From: JACQFV01 sp964593585
GTDB taxonomy: Bacteria > Zixibacteria > MSB-5A5 > WJJR01
NCBI GenBank assembly: GCA_964593585.1
Contig: CAZQIZ010000003.1
Location: 129,807 to 193,806, forward strand
Direction of reading: 5' to 3'
DNA length: 64,000 nucleotides
Shown: positions 43,258 to 51,687 of the stretch, in pieces
Position numbering within the stretch: position 1 is the first letter of the stretch
Layout of the letters: each line of letters begins with the position of its first letter
Program-made: the position numbers and the translations under genes
The notes under the pieces: model-generated
Told to the model about the DNA's origin: nothing
What the model saw: only the letters and a program-made list of their open reading frames with translations
Database searches by the model: none

Positions 43258-45476
43258 GTGGTCGTGGCCGGTTCGTCAGTGGTGGTCGGCAGCCCCGGGA
43301 TACGCACCGGGCAGGTGATTGTAAAGGCGGTCCCCTCTCCGACACGGCTTTCGACATCGATGCGGCCGCCGTGCGCCTGGATGATCTTGTAGACGATCGA
43401 CAAGCCCAGGCCGGTCCCGACCCCGACGCCCTTGGTCGTGAACCCCGGATCAAAGATACGGGACAAATTCTCTTCCGCAATCCCCACCCCGCTATCGGCG
43501 ATGCGCACTTCGAAGTGCTGGTCCAGCGCCCGGGTGCGGATGGTGATCGTCCCCTCCCGCGGGATGGCATGGATGGCATTCACGATCAGGTTCATGAAGA
43601 CCTGGTTCATTTGGTTCGGGTAGCAAGTGATCGGCGGCAGTTGCCCGTAGTCGCGCACGATCTTGATGCGATTCTTGTACTCGTGGTAGACCAGAGTCAG
43701 GGTCGATTCGAGCCCCTCGTGGAGATCGACCGTCTTGAGTTCGGCCTCGTCGAGGCGGGCGAAATTGCGCAACGAGCGGACGATCCCGACGATCCGGTCG
43801 GTGGCGGTGCGGGTGGTGGTGTTGGACTCATCGAGAATGTGCAACGCCCGCAGAAAACGGCCGCTCTTGGACGAGGAGACAAAGGCGCTGGCCTCGCCCA
43901 GACTGTCCTTGACCACATTGAGGGCGCGCCGCGAGACATCGGCGTTGGCGTGGATGGAGCCCAGCGGTGTGTTGATCTCGTGCGCCACCCCCGCCACCAA
44001 CGCGCCGAGCGCCGCCATCTTCTCCGACTGCACCAGTTGCGCCTGGGCATCGCGCAACTCGCGGTTGGCCTGCTCAAGTTCCGCCGCGTAGGCATGGATC
44101 CGTTCCTCGGCGCGGATACGCTCGGTCACATCGACCAGCCAGACGTAGATCTGCCGGCTTTCGGCCAGCGGACGGTAGGTCACCGAGAACACATGGTCCC
44201 GCAGCTCCAGACGCCCGTCGACCACGGTGGTGTTGGTGTCGATCAATCGGCGCACCATTGCGCGAAAATCGGACGGCAGGAAATCGGTGATGTGCAGCTC
44301 CGGGTGCCCCATCTCCCCCGGGTAACGGCGCGCCGCCGGATTCATGTAGAGGAGGTTGCCGTCCCGGTCGAAGCGCAGCACCGGGAAGGGGTTGGTCTCC
44401 GGCAACTGCGCCAGCCGCCGGATCTCCTCCTCCATGCGCACCTTTTCGGTGATGTCGCGCACCGCGCCCATGGTGTAGATGACATTCTCGTTGCGATGAA
44501 TGGTCATGTCGCAGATGCGCGGTCCGCTGCGGCGCGCGTCGATGATCTTCAGCGTGTAGTGGTTCGGCGCCGGCTCCCCGCGCAGACGCGCCATATGGAT
44601 ATCGACAATCCGCTGACGGTCGTCGGGATGAATCACGGCGGTGAAGTGCGTGCGCCGCAGCTGCTCGGCAGTCAAACCCACCATCTCCTGCAGCACGCTG
44701 TTGGTCATGATGAACCCGCCCTCGATATCGGAATACAGAAAGATGCCGTCGGCGGAGTTCTCGAAGAGCGCTCGGTACTTTTGCTCCGATTCGGTGATCT
44801 GGGCGCGCAGGTCTTGTTCCTGCTTGCGGCCGCGGAAGAGCTCGTAGCGGCTGCGGTAGATGAGCGCGCTCACCCCGCAGCAGGCCAGCGTCACGATCAA
44901 CATGAAGACCGGGAAATCCGGAAAAATCGCGGCGGGATTGTTGCCGTGTGCCTGCGGCGCGAGCAGCACGACCAGCATGTACCCCAGCGTCATGGCCGTG
45001 CCCAGAAGCGCGGTGTGCCAGGCCCGGTAGGGCAGCATGCCGACGCAGATCAGCATCGCTACCGCCTGGATGCCGTAACCCGACGGGTGATGCTCGCCCA
45101 GGACCAGCCAGTCCAACCCGAAGATGCTGGAGACCAGTACCACAATGGCGGCCATGAGCAGACGGCCGTGGCGGGCGCCGAACGGCCAGAACGATGCCGC
45201 CAGCATGATGCACGACCCAAGAACCGCCACAAGCGGTATCCAGACCGCGAACGTGTCGGGCAGGCTGTCCAGACCCCACTGGAATCTCAGCGATGGCCGC
45301 ACCAGCATCTGCGCGCCGATCGCCAGCACCGGGGCCACACCCGTCAGCGCAAAGGCCGCCCGCAGCCCACGGCGGGTGGTGCGCTCGATCTCGGCGCGAA
45401 ACTCCGGATCACGCTCCGCTCCCGACGGCGTGATCAGCCCCAGCGATGAGATGAATCGGCGAAACACGGACATCAT
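43254..45476 (-). CDS. Membrane PAS-PAS sensor histidine kinase
   Basis: This is a roughly 740-residue kinase with about six N-terminal hydrophobic helices (FALTGVAPVLAIGAQML to FMLIVTLACCGVSALIY), then two PAS domains (FENSADGIFLYSDIEGGFIM and FPVLRFDRDGNLLYMNPAA) and a further PAS-like segment before the kinase. The core shows GVAHEINTPLGSI with the phospho-acceptor His, NLIVNAIHAI, IADSGVGI and GTGLGLSIVYKII. The start is taken as ATG 45476; an in-frame GTG lies at 45482 and neither has a strong ribosome-binding site. It forms an operon with the cNMP protein upstream and the receiver-phosphatase downstream. Confidence 0.9.
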   Translation of the reverse strand: MMSVFRRFISSLGLITPSGAERDPEFRAEIERTTRRGLRAAFALTGVAPVLAIGAQMLVRPSLRFQWGLDSLPDTFAVWIPLVAVLGSCIMLAASFWPFGARHGRLLMAAIVVLVSSIFGLDWLVLGEHHPSGYGIQAVAMLICVGMLPYRAWHTALLGTAMTLGYMLVVLLAPQAHGNNPAAIFPDFPVFMLIVTLACCGVSALIYRSRYELFRGRKQEQDLRAQITESEQKYRALFENSADGIFLYSDIEGGFIMTNSVLQEMVGLTAEQLRRTHFTAVIHPDDRQRIVDIHMARLRGEPAPNHYTLKIIDARRSGPRICDMTIHRNENVIYTMGAVRDITEKVRMEEEIRRLAQLPETNPFPVLRFDRDGNLLYMNPAARRYPGEMGHPELHITDFLPSDFRAMVRRLIDTNTTVVDGRLELRDHVFSVTYRPLAESRQIYVWLVDVTERIRAEERIHAYAAELEQANRELRDAQAQLVQSEKMAALGALVAGVAHEINTPLGSIHANADVSRRALNVVKDSLGEASAFVSSSKSGRFLRALHILDESNTTTRTATDRIVGIVRSLRNFARLDEAELKTVDLHEGLESTLTLVYHEYKNRIKIVRDYGQLPPITCYPNQMNQVFMNLIVNAIHAIPREGTITIRTRALDQHFEVRIADSGVGIAEENLSRIFDPGFTTKGVGVGTGLGLSIVYKIIQAHGGRIDVESRVGEGTAFTITCPVRIPGLPTTTDEPATTT

Positions 45477-45488
45477 CACCACGGCCCG

Positions 45489-45941
45489 TCAGGCCACCCG
45501 TTCGGCGAGCACGCCGCGGATCCGGCGCACCAACGTGCGGAACAGCGTCTGGATAATCTCGGTGTGATCGGCCAGCAAGTCGTAGAAATCATCCTGCGCG
45601 ATCCGCAGCGCGTGGGTGTTGTCCAGCGCGCGCGCGGCATAGACATGGGGCTCACCGTCCAAAAGTGCCCAAATGCCCAGGTCTTCGCCAACGCCGACGG
45701 TCAACGCCGCCGCGCCGCCGCGCCGCAGTTCCACCGACCCCGCCAGGATCAGGTAGCAGGCCTCCGGCACGCCCCCCTCCTCGAAGAGGATGTCGCCCGG
45801 GCGGAATTCCGCCTCCTCGGCGATCGCGGCCAGATGCGCCAGACCGTCGGTGGGGATCTCGGCGAAGATCGGACTCTTCTGTAGGGCCAGCACGCGTTCG
45901 ATGGTGGTCAGCATGTCGTCATCCGGGTCAGGCGCGGGCAT
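45489..45941 (-). CDS. Stand-alone cyclic-nucleotide-binding (Crp-fold) protein
   Basis: This is a 150-residue protein consisting almost only of a cNMP-binding beta-roll (FRPGDILFEEGGVPEACYLILAGSVELRRGG, VGEDLGIWALLDGEPHVYAARAL) with flanking helices. There is no DNA-binding domain, and the canonical RxA(L)xxA phosphate cassette is not obvious, so ligand binding is doubtful. The start at 45941 overlaps the upstream transporter stop by 14 bases; a second ATG at 45914 is also possible. Such partners are commonly encoded next to Npt-like transporters with HEAT repeats, as here. Confidence 0.8.
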   Translation of the reverse strand: MPAPDPDDDMLTTIERVLALQKSPIFAEIPTDGLAHLAAIAEEAEFRPGDILFEEGGVPEACYLILAGSVELRRGGAAALTVGVGEDLGIWALLDGEPHVYAARALDNTHALRIAQDDFYDLLADHTEIIQTLFRTLVRRIRGVLAERVA

Positions 45942-48696
45942 TGAGACGCGCGCGCAGGGCATCGACGGTTTCGCGCGCGATTGGTTTACGGTCGCCGTCG
46001 GCGACCTCGGGATCATTCATGATGTTGTAAAGTGTCGATTGCTTGGCCGACCAGACCGTGAACACCGCCACCGCCGCCAGCCAATCGTCGCGGTAGCGCG
46101 CCTGATGCCGCAGCAACTCGGGCCAGGCGTGCGCGGCCTGCCCCTGCTCGCGCAGGCGACGCCGCACCTGATCGAGCGCCGGCTTCTCCTCGACCAATCC
46201 GAGCACCCATTTCTTCGTGCGGCCCTCCAGCAGATTGTCGAGGTATTCGATGGCGTTGGCGCGCACCCGCGCATTCGGCGACTGCAACGCCCGTGAGGCC
46301 GCATACAATTCCGCCGGCGGGTGCTGCATGGCCAAAAGCCGGAAGATGCGATCCACTGTCTTGGCCGACTTTTCCCGCAGCGCGTTGCACAGAAGCCGTG
46401 TCTCCTCCGACGATCGCACGACCATGAGCCATTCCTGATAACGATAGGCCCGGCCCACTTCCTCCTCCAAACGGCGCATGATCGCCGGTGTGGAGGGCAC
46501 GATATGGGGATGGCGCGCCCGCAGACGCCCCAGCGAGCGCAGGCAGATGAATCGGAATCCGTCATCGGGATGATCCAGACGGTCCAGCAAGGCCTCGGCG
46601 GCGCGGGGCGAGGGAATCTGCGCCAGCACCCGGGGCAACTGGTCGCGCAACCGGCGCTCGGTGGACGGCGACGTCATGGCGGCGACCAGCGCGTCGACAG
46701 CCGTCTCGCCGTAGGCAGCGATCGCCTCGCGCGCCGCCGCGCGCGTCGCACGATCCGACAAAAGCGGGATCAACAGGTCCAGCAGGCTCGGCGACGCCAG
46801 CCGTCCCGCCGCCTGGATTGCCTCCCGCCGGATCACCGGATCCTGGCTGGCCAGGAAACGAATGACATACTCGTCGGCCAGCGGACCCGGCGGAATATCG
46901 CGCAACAGCGAAGCGATCAGCCGCTGGGTGGTCACGCAATCCTGTCCCGCGCCCGAATCGACCAGGAACTGCTCCAGCGTGGCGCTGTCAATGTCGGTCT
47001 GCGCCAGCGCCCCGCCCCAGCGCAGCATGCAGAAGACCGCCGCCAACCGCACGCAGGCGCGGTCGTCGGCCATGAAGGGTCCCAGCTTGAGCGGGTCGAT
47101 GCGCTCCGGACCGCAGATCAATCGAAGTACCCGCGCGCCGACCTCGATGTCCGGCGATCCCACCAGATCGGCGACCCGCGCGGCGACGCCGGGATCGTTC
47201 TGCTCGGCCAGTCGATCCAGCGCGGCGCAGGCGACCGCAGGATCGCTGTCGTGCGCGCGCTCCACCAACGGGTCCACCAGCGCCTTCGCCTGAATCCCCT
47301 CCACCAGCGTCAGCGTGTGACGGACCGCCGCGCCGCGATCGCTGCGCAGCGATTCGGCCAGCGCCGCGACCGCCACCGGATCGGCGGGATTGATCTGCAG
47401 CGAGTCTTCGTCGACCCGCCGTTTCAGAAGCGAATCGCGGAACGCCGCGGTGTACTCGCGGCGCACGACGACGGACATAATAATCCATGACAGCGCCAGC
47501 CCCATCATCAGCCAGGAGAGCGAGGTGTAATGCAGCCCCAGGACCGACGTGAACAGCAGCACGATCAGCGCGGCGACCCCCTTGGAGAAGCGGTCGGTGA
47601 ACACGTCGATAAAGGTCTTCGTGCGATTCTTCACCGCGATCGGCACCGGCAGGTACAGCAGCTCCAGGGCGGCCTTGTGCGTGGTGTAGCGGAAGGAACC
47701 GTCGGCGATCTTGACCAGCAAGCCGGTGGAGAGCATCGGCGCCAGGACGAACAGGCCCGATCCAAGGAAGGTCGCCAGCGGCAGAATCAGCATGGTCGCC
47801 GCGACACCGAAGCGTCTGAGCAAACGTCCGGTGAACAGGAACTGCGTGACAAACGCCGCCCAGCCCAGATAGGTGAAGAACTTTCCGAAGAAGGCGGTCT
47901 TCTCGTCCTTCGTCGGGATGTTTTCCTCCACCACAAACGAGAACTGGTTGTCAACCACCGTGGAGATGACGATGCTGACGGCGATGATCCCCATGATCAA
48001 CTTGAGGTAACGCGACTCCCAGATGAGCCGGAAACTGCCGGCGGTCTTTTCGGCGCGCGCGGTCTTGTAGCGCTTGCTGCGCGCCGCCTCGAGGATGGTC
48101 TCGCGCCGCGCCCGCCAGATCAGCCAGGTCAGCGCCGCGCACACCACAAGCAGCCCGCAGCACAGAAGCATCAGGTTCTCGGCGCCGACAATTGGCGCGG
48201 TGTACTGCGTGATGTAGCCGCCGACTATCCCGCCGGCGGTGGCGCCGACGCCGAGAATGGCGAAGATGCGCTTGGCCTGGCGCGGGTCGTAGAGGTAGTT
48301 CGCAAACGCCCAGAACTGCGCGGTCGAAAGGATGCCGTACACCGCGACCCACACATAAAGCACGTAGGTCAACGGCTCCCAATCCAGCGACAGGAGGGCG
48401 CGGAAAATCAGCAGATTGGCAATGACGGCAAACTGCGTGGCGATGACCGCGCGGTGAATGAGCGTGTTGCGCGACATTCGCTGGTACAACGTCGCCACCA
48501 GCCCCGAGATGGCGGCGATCATCATGTAAACGTAGGGCAGGGATGCCGCCCCGAAGTTCTGCAGAAACAGCGCCTGGCGCACCGACTTGACGATCGTCAG
48601 CACGGTGATGACAATCAGGATCGAGACGAACATCGCCAGCGTGACGGCGCGTTCCCCTTCCCGAATGTCGACCAGTTGTCTTAGCCAGCGGGTCAT
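45928..48696 (-). CDS. Npt/MFS-type nucleotide-transporter-like protein with C-terminal HEAT repeats
   Basis: This is a 922-residue protein. The first 430 residues are a 12-helix transporter of the ATP/ADP-translocase-like MFS branch (VDIREGERAVTLAMFVSILIVITVLTI, LYDPRQAKRIFAILGVGATAGGIVGGYI). A long cytoplasmic region follows with HEAT-type repeats (ALDRLAEQNDPGVAARVADLVG, DPVIRREAIQAAGRLASPSLLDLLIPLL). Free-living bacteria use such fusions for unknown, probably signalling-related roles rather than host nucleotide theft. The start at 48696 is chosen because the membrane domain begins there; an upstream ATG at 48810 adds poor sequence. It is first in the operon of cNMP protein, kinase, phosphatase and receiver. 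Confidence 0.85.
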   Translation of the reverse strand: MTRWLRQLVDIREGERAVTLAMFVSILIVITVLTIVKSVRQALFLQNFGAASLPYVYMMIAAISGLVATLYQRMSRNTLIHRAVIATQFAVIANLLIFRALLSLDWEPLTYVLYVWVAVYGILSTAQFWAFANYLYDPRQAKRIFAILGVGATAGGIVGGYITQYTAPIVGAENLMLLCCGLLVVCAALTWLIWRARRETILEAARSKRYKTARAEKTAGSFRLIWESRYLKLIMGIIAVSIVISTVVDNQFSFVVEENIPTKDEKTAFFGKFFTYLGWAAFVTQFLFTGRLLRRFGVAATMLILPLATFLGSGLFVLAPMLSTGLLVKIADGSFRYTTHKAALELLYLPVPIAVKNRTKTFIDVFTDRFSKGVAALIVLLFTSVLGLHYTSLSWLMMGLALSWIIMSVVVRREYTAAFRDSLLKRRVDEDSLQINPADPVAVAALAESLRSDRGAAVRHTLTLVEGIQAKALVDPLVERAHDSDPAVACAALDRLAEQNDPGVAARVADLVGSPDIEVGARVLRLICGPERIDPLKLGPFMADDRACVRLAAVFCMLRWGGALAQTDIDSATLEQFLVDSGAGQDCVTTQRLIASLLRDIPPGPLADEYVIRFLASQDPVIRREAIQAAGRLASPSLLDLLIPLLSDRATRAAAREAIAAYGETAVDALVAAMTSPSTERRLRDQLPRVLAQIPSPRAAEALLDRLDHPDDGFRFICLRSLGRLRARHPHIVPSTPAIMRRLEEEVGRAYRYQEWLMVVRSSEETRLLCNALREKSAKTVDRIFRLLAMQHPPAELYAASRALQSPNARVRANAIEYLDNLLEGRTKKWVLGLVEEKPALDQVRRRLREQGQAAHAWPELLRHQARYRDDWLAAVAVFTVWSAKQSTLYNIMNDPEVADGDRKPIARETVDALRARLNARA

Positions 48697-48821
48697 TCGT
48701 GACGTCGTCGGTCGGCCGGGCGTCCGTGCGCCGGCCCGTGTTCCACAGGATACAGCAAAGTTAGGGCACGGTTCCCCCGGATACAAGTGGCGCGCGCGTC
48801 CGGGACACAATTCATTACCCC

Positions 48822-49703
48822 ATGTCCCGATTTGGCGCTTTCACCGGCCGCGCGTGCCCGCCACGGGCGCCACGGGTCCTGCGCTGGCTGTTGCCGCTGG
48901 CGCTTGTTTTCACACAGGCCGCGCCATCCGTGCACGCCAGCGACGGCCCGATTCGCTCATTGTCCGACGGCGAGAAGGCGGGTATCTGGGTCGGGTCACT
49001 CGGACTCAGCATCGGCGCGCAATTAGTCCCGGCGAAGCAGTCCGATCCCGCGCGTTACCGTGGCTACCGGGCCAACGCCCTGGATCGCTGGTGGCGGTCA
49101 CGCACCCATGGAACCGAAGGGTATCAATCAAATTTCCTCGACAACGCCCGGGGATCGCTGGCCGCGCCGGTGGGCGGGGCGTTGCTCATGGCCGCCATCG
49201 ACATCGATCGACGCGAGTTTTCACGCGATCTCCCGTTTTTCATCGCCGGCGCGATGGCCACCGGCGCGGTCACCGATCTGGCCAAACGGGTCGTCGACCG
49301 TCCGCGCCCCTATTGCCAGGATGGAGGCGTCTTGCCGCCGGGCCATACACCCACCGACGGTTATCACACGGAGTCGTTCTTCTCCGGGCATTCCTCGCAG
49401 GCGTTTTATGCGGCGTCGTTCGTGAACAACCGACTGCGACGTCACATGCGGCAGGAATGGCGTCGCGAGGAGTATCGCTCCTGGCGCTGGACCGCGCCGT
49501 TTCTGACCTATGGATGGGCGACGGTCGTCGGATGGAGCCGGATGCATGCCGACAAGCATCATTTCACCGACGTCTGCACCGGGGCGCTGGTCGGCTATGC
49601 GCTGGGCGAGCTGTTTTACCGGCTCTGCTATGAGCCGGCACAGACCGCGGCGCCATGGAACGGAGAGGCCGCGGAGTTGTTCAAGTTGAGGTGGGCGTTT
49701 TAA
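48822..49703 (+). CDS. PAP2-family membrane phosphatase
   Basis: This is a 293-residue protein of the lipid phosphatase/phosphatidic-acid phosphatase type 2 fold. All three catalytic motifs are visible: KRVVDRPRP, the SGHSSQAF block (SFFSGHS) and SRMHADKHHFTDV. An N-terminal signal or anchor (RWLLPLALVFTQAAPSVHA) and further hydrophobic segments place the active site outside the cytoplasm. It could dephosphorylate undecaprenyl pyrophosphate or lipid A; the substrate cannot be told. It diverges from the transporter operon across about 125 bases. Confidence 0.9.
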   Translation: MSRFGAFTGRACPPRAPRVLRWLLPLALVFTQAAPSVHASDGPIRSLSDGEKAGIWVGSLGLSIGAQLVPAKQSDPARYRGYRANALDRWWRSRTHGTEGYQSNFLDNARGSLAAPVGGALLMAAIDIDRREFSRDLPFFIAGAMATGAVTDLAKRVVDRPRPYCQDGGVLPPGHTPTDGYHTESFFSGHSSQAFYAASFVNNRLRRHMRQEWRREEYRSWRWTAPFLTYGWATVVGWSRMHADKHHFTDVCTGALVGYALGELFYRLCYEPAQTAAPWNGEAAELFKLRWAF

Positions 49704-49731
49704 CCGTCGGCAAAACCCTGTGACCACAAAG

Positions 49732-50883
49732 ATGTCTCCAGCCGCGTTCGCTTTCGGAGTTGTCCTCCTGGCGCTGGGAGTGTCAGCGCCGGCGATCGCC
49801 GAGATCCCATCGGTGCGCCTCGTGCCCGCACTGCCACACATCCAGTTTGAGCGCCCCCTCTGTCTGGCAGCGCCCGATGATGGCACCGGTCGGCTGTTTG
49901 TGGTCGAACAGGGTGGGAAGATCCATGTCGTCACCAATGACACCGCCGCCAGCCGCAGCCAGATATTCCTCGATCTCGGCGCCAAGGTGCGCACGATGCA
50001 CAACGAGGAGGGGTTGCTCGCCATGGCCCTACATCCGCAATTTGCGCGCAATGGCCAGTTCTTCGTGTACTACTCCGCCTCCGATCCGCGGCGGACGGTG
50101 CTGTCGCGATATAAGGTTTCCGCCGCCGATGCCAATCGCGCCGACCCAACAATGGAAACCGTTCTCCTCGAGGTCGCGCAACCGTACGGCAACCACAACG
50201 GCGGCATGATCCTCTTCGGCCCGGAGGGATACTTGTATCTCAGTCTCGGTGATGGCGGCTCGGCCGGCGATCCACATGGCAACGCTCAGAATCTGGGCAC
50301 GCTGCTGGGGAAAATCATTCGCATTGATATCAATCGCCGCGACAGCGGTCTGGCTTACTCCATCCCCGCCGACAATCCCTTCGTTAACAGCGCGGGAGTG
50401 CATCCGGAGATCTGGGCGTATGGGTTGCGCAATGTCTGGCGCATGAGTTTCGACCGTGCCAATGGCATGCTGTGGGCCGGCGACGTCGGACAGAACAAGT
50501 GGGAGGAAATCGACATCATCGAGCGCGGCGGCAACTATGGCTGGAACCTCCGCGAAGGCTTCCATCCTTTTGCTCGCTCTGAATCTGCCGAAGTGTTGCT
50601 CGACCCCGTCTATGAGTATGGCCGCGACGATGGCGCGTCGGTCACCGGCGGCTATGTCTATCGCGGCCGCCGTTTCCCGGAACTTGCGGGTATCTACATC
50701 TTCGCCGATTACGTCACCGGCACCATTTGGGGACTGCGCTTCGATGAGGAGGGCGTCTCCGAACACGCTGTCATGCTCAAACAACCCAACAACATCTCCA
50801 CCTTCGGCGAGACCGCCGACGGCGAACTGCTGGTAGCCTGCTTCGATGGCCATCTCTATCGGCTCGTGCCAGCCGAACGGTGA
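49732..50883 (+). CDS. PQQ-dependent sugar dehydrogenase-like beta-propeller (periplasmic)
   Basis: This is a roughly 383-residue exported six-bladed propeller of the soluble glucose dehydrogenase/aldose sugar dehydrogenase family. Typical segments are RPLCLAAPDDGTGRLFVVEQGGKI, NEEGLLAMALHP, YLYLSLGDGGSAGDPHGNAQ, PEIWAYGLRNVWRMSFD, AGDVGQNKWEEIDII and GGNYGWN. A signal peptide (FAFGVVLLALGVSAPAIA) precedes it. It would oxidise sugars using PQQ if the cofactor is available; no pqq genes are in view. ATG 49732 is taken; a GTG at 49720 is also in frame. Confidence 0.9.
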   Translation: MSPAAFAFGVVLLALGVSAPAIAEIPSVRLVPALPHIQFERPLCLAAPDDGTGRLFVVEQGGKIHVVTNDTAASRSQIFLDLGAKVRTMHNEEGLLAMALHPQFARNGQFFVYYSASDPRRTVLSRYKVSAADANRADPTMETVLLEVAQPYGNHNGGMILFGPEGYLYLSLGDGGSAGDPHGNAQNLGTLLGKIIRIDINRRDSGLAYSIPADNPFVNSAGVHPEIWAYGLRNVWRMSFDRANGMLWAGDVGQNKWEEIDIIERGGNYGWNLREGFHPFARSESAEVLLDPVYEYGRDDGASVTGGYVYRGRRFPELAGIYIFADYVTGTIWGLRFDEEGVSEHAVMLKQPNNISTFGETADGELLVACFDGHLYRLVPAER

Positions 50884-51008
50884 TGCGGGCCTGTGGCATC
50901 TCGCCTTGTAAGTTCTTGGTAAGCAAGATAATACTACTCCGGAAATAAGGCGTCCCGACAGACGCACGGCGGCTGAGGATTTCTCCCTTCCCGCCGATAT
51001 CTGTACTG

Positions 51009-51671
51009 ATGCGTAATCTGTTGGGCATATTGCTGTTAGTCGGTGCTTGCACCTCGGGCGCGTTTCCGAGACCCTCCGCCGCCGCCACATTGTGTGGCCT
51101 CGTGCACGGGGTGACACCCGCGCGCAAGGCGCCCGCGCGCTATGTGATACGGGGGCAGAGCGGCTCCGACGCCAACTCGGATGCGGCGGCGGCGACCGTC
51201 GCGGTCGCGTTGGACCCGCTGGATAGCCCCGACCCACCCCAAGTGCCCGACACACCGCTGGTAATGGCGCAACAAAACACGACATTTGTCCCCAACCTGT
51301 TGATCGTGCCAATCGGCGGTACTGTCACCTTCCCGAATCGTGACGCCTTTTTCCACAATGTCTTTTCCTACTCGACGCCCCGTTCGTTCGACTTGGGACG
51401 CTACCCGCGGGGCGAGACGCGCACGGTTCAGTTCACGCAGCCAGGGATTGTGCGAATCTTCTGTGAAATTCACGCCTCGATGTTCGCCACGATTCTCGTG
51501 GCGCCGTCTTCCCAATACCGCGAAGTGGTGCCGGGTGAGGAGTTTTGTTTTCCGAACTTGGCCGCAGGACGGTACCGGGTGATCGCCGTTGACGCCGCCG
51601 GACGCCATGCGCGCGCCGAGGTGGAGTTGCGCACCGATGAGCACCGCAATCTCACGCTGACGCTGGAGTAA
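51009..51671 (+). CDS. Cupredoxin/plastocyanin-like exported protein
   Basis: This is a 220-residue exported protein, possibly a lipoprotein (LLLVGAC near the N terminus). The middle is a cupredoxin of the methylamine-utilisation/plastocyanin-like type with a complete type-1 copper set: His in FFHNVFS, Cys in IFCEIHASM, then His and Met. The C-terminal part (FPNLAAGRYRVIAVDAAGRHARAEVEL) is a carboxypeptidase-regulatory-like sandwich. Together they suggest a periplasmic electron carrier or copper sensor domain. It heads a three-gene group with a sensor kinase and an outer-membrane protein. Confidence 0.85.
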   Translation: MRNLLGILLLVGACTSGAFPRPSAAATLCGLVHGVTPARKAPARYVIRGQSGSDANSDAAAATVAVALDPLDSPDPPQVPDTPLVMAQQNTTFVPNLLIVPIGGTVTFPNRDAFFHNVFSYSTPRSFDLGRYPRGETRTVQFTQPGIVRIFCEIHASMFATILVAPSSQYREVVPGEEFCFPNLAAGRYRVIAVDAAGRHARAEVELRTDEHRNLTLTLE

Positions 51672-51687
51672 CGGGACCGGATCGATC

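Noticed and set aside
43371..45449. 692-codon plus-strand frame opposite the PAS kinase
   Set aside because: Compositional shadow; the minus frame has full kinase motifs and operon overlap.
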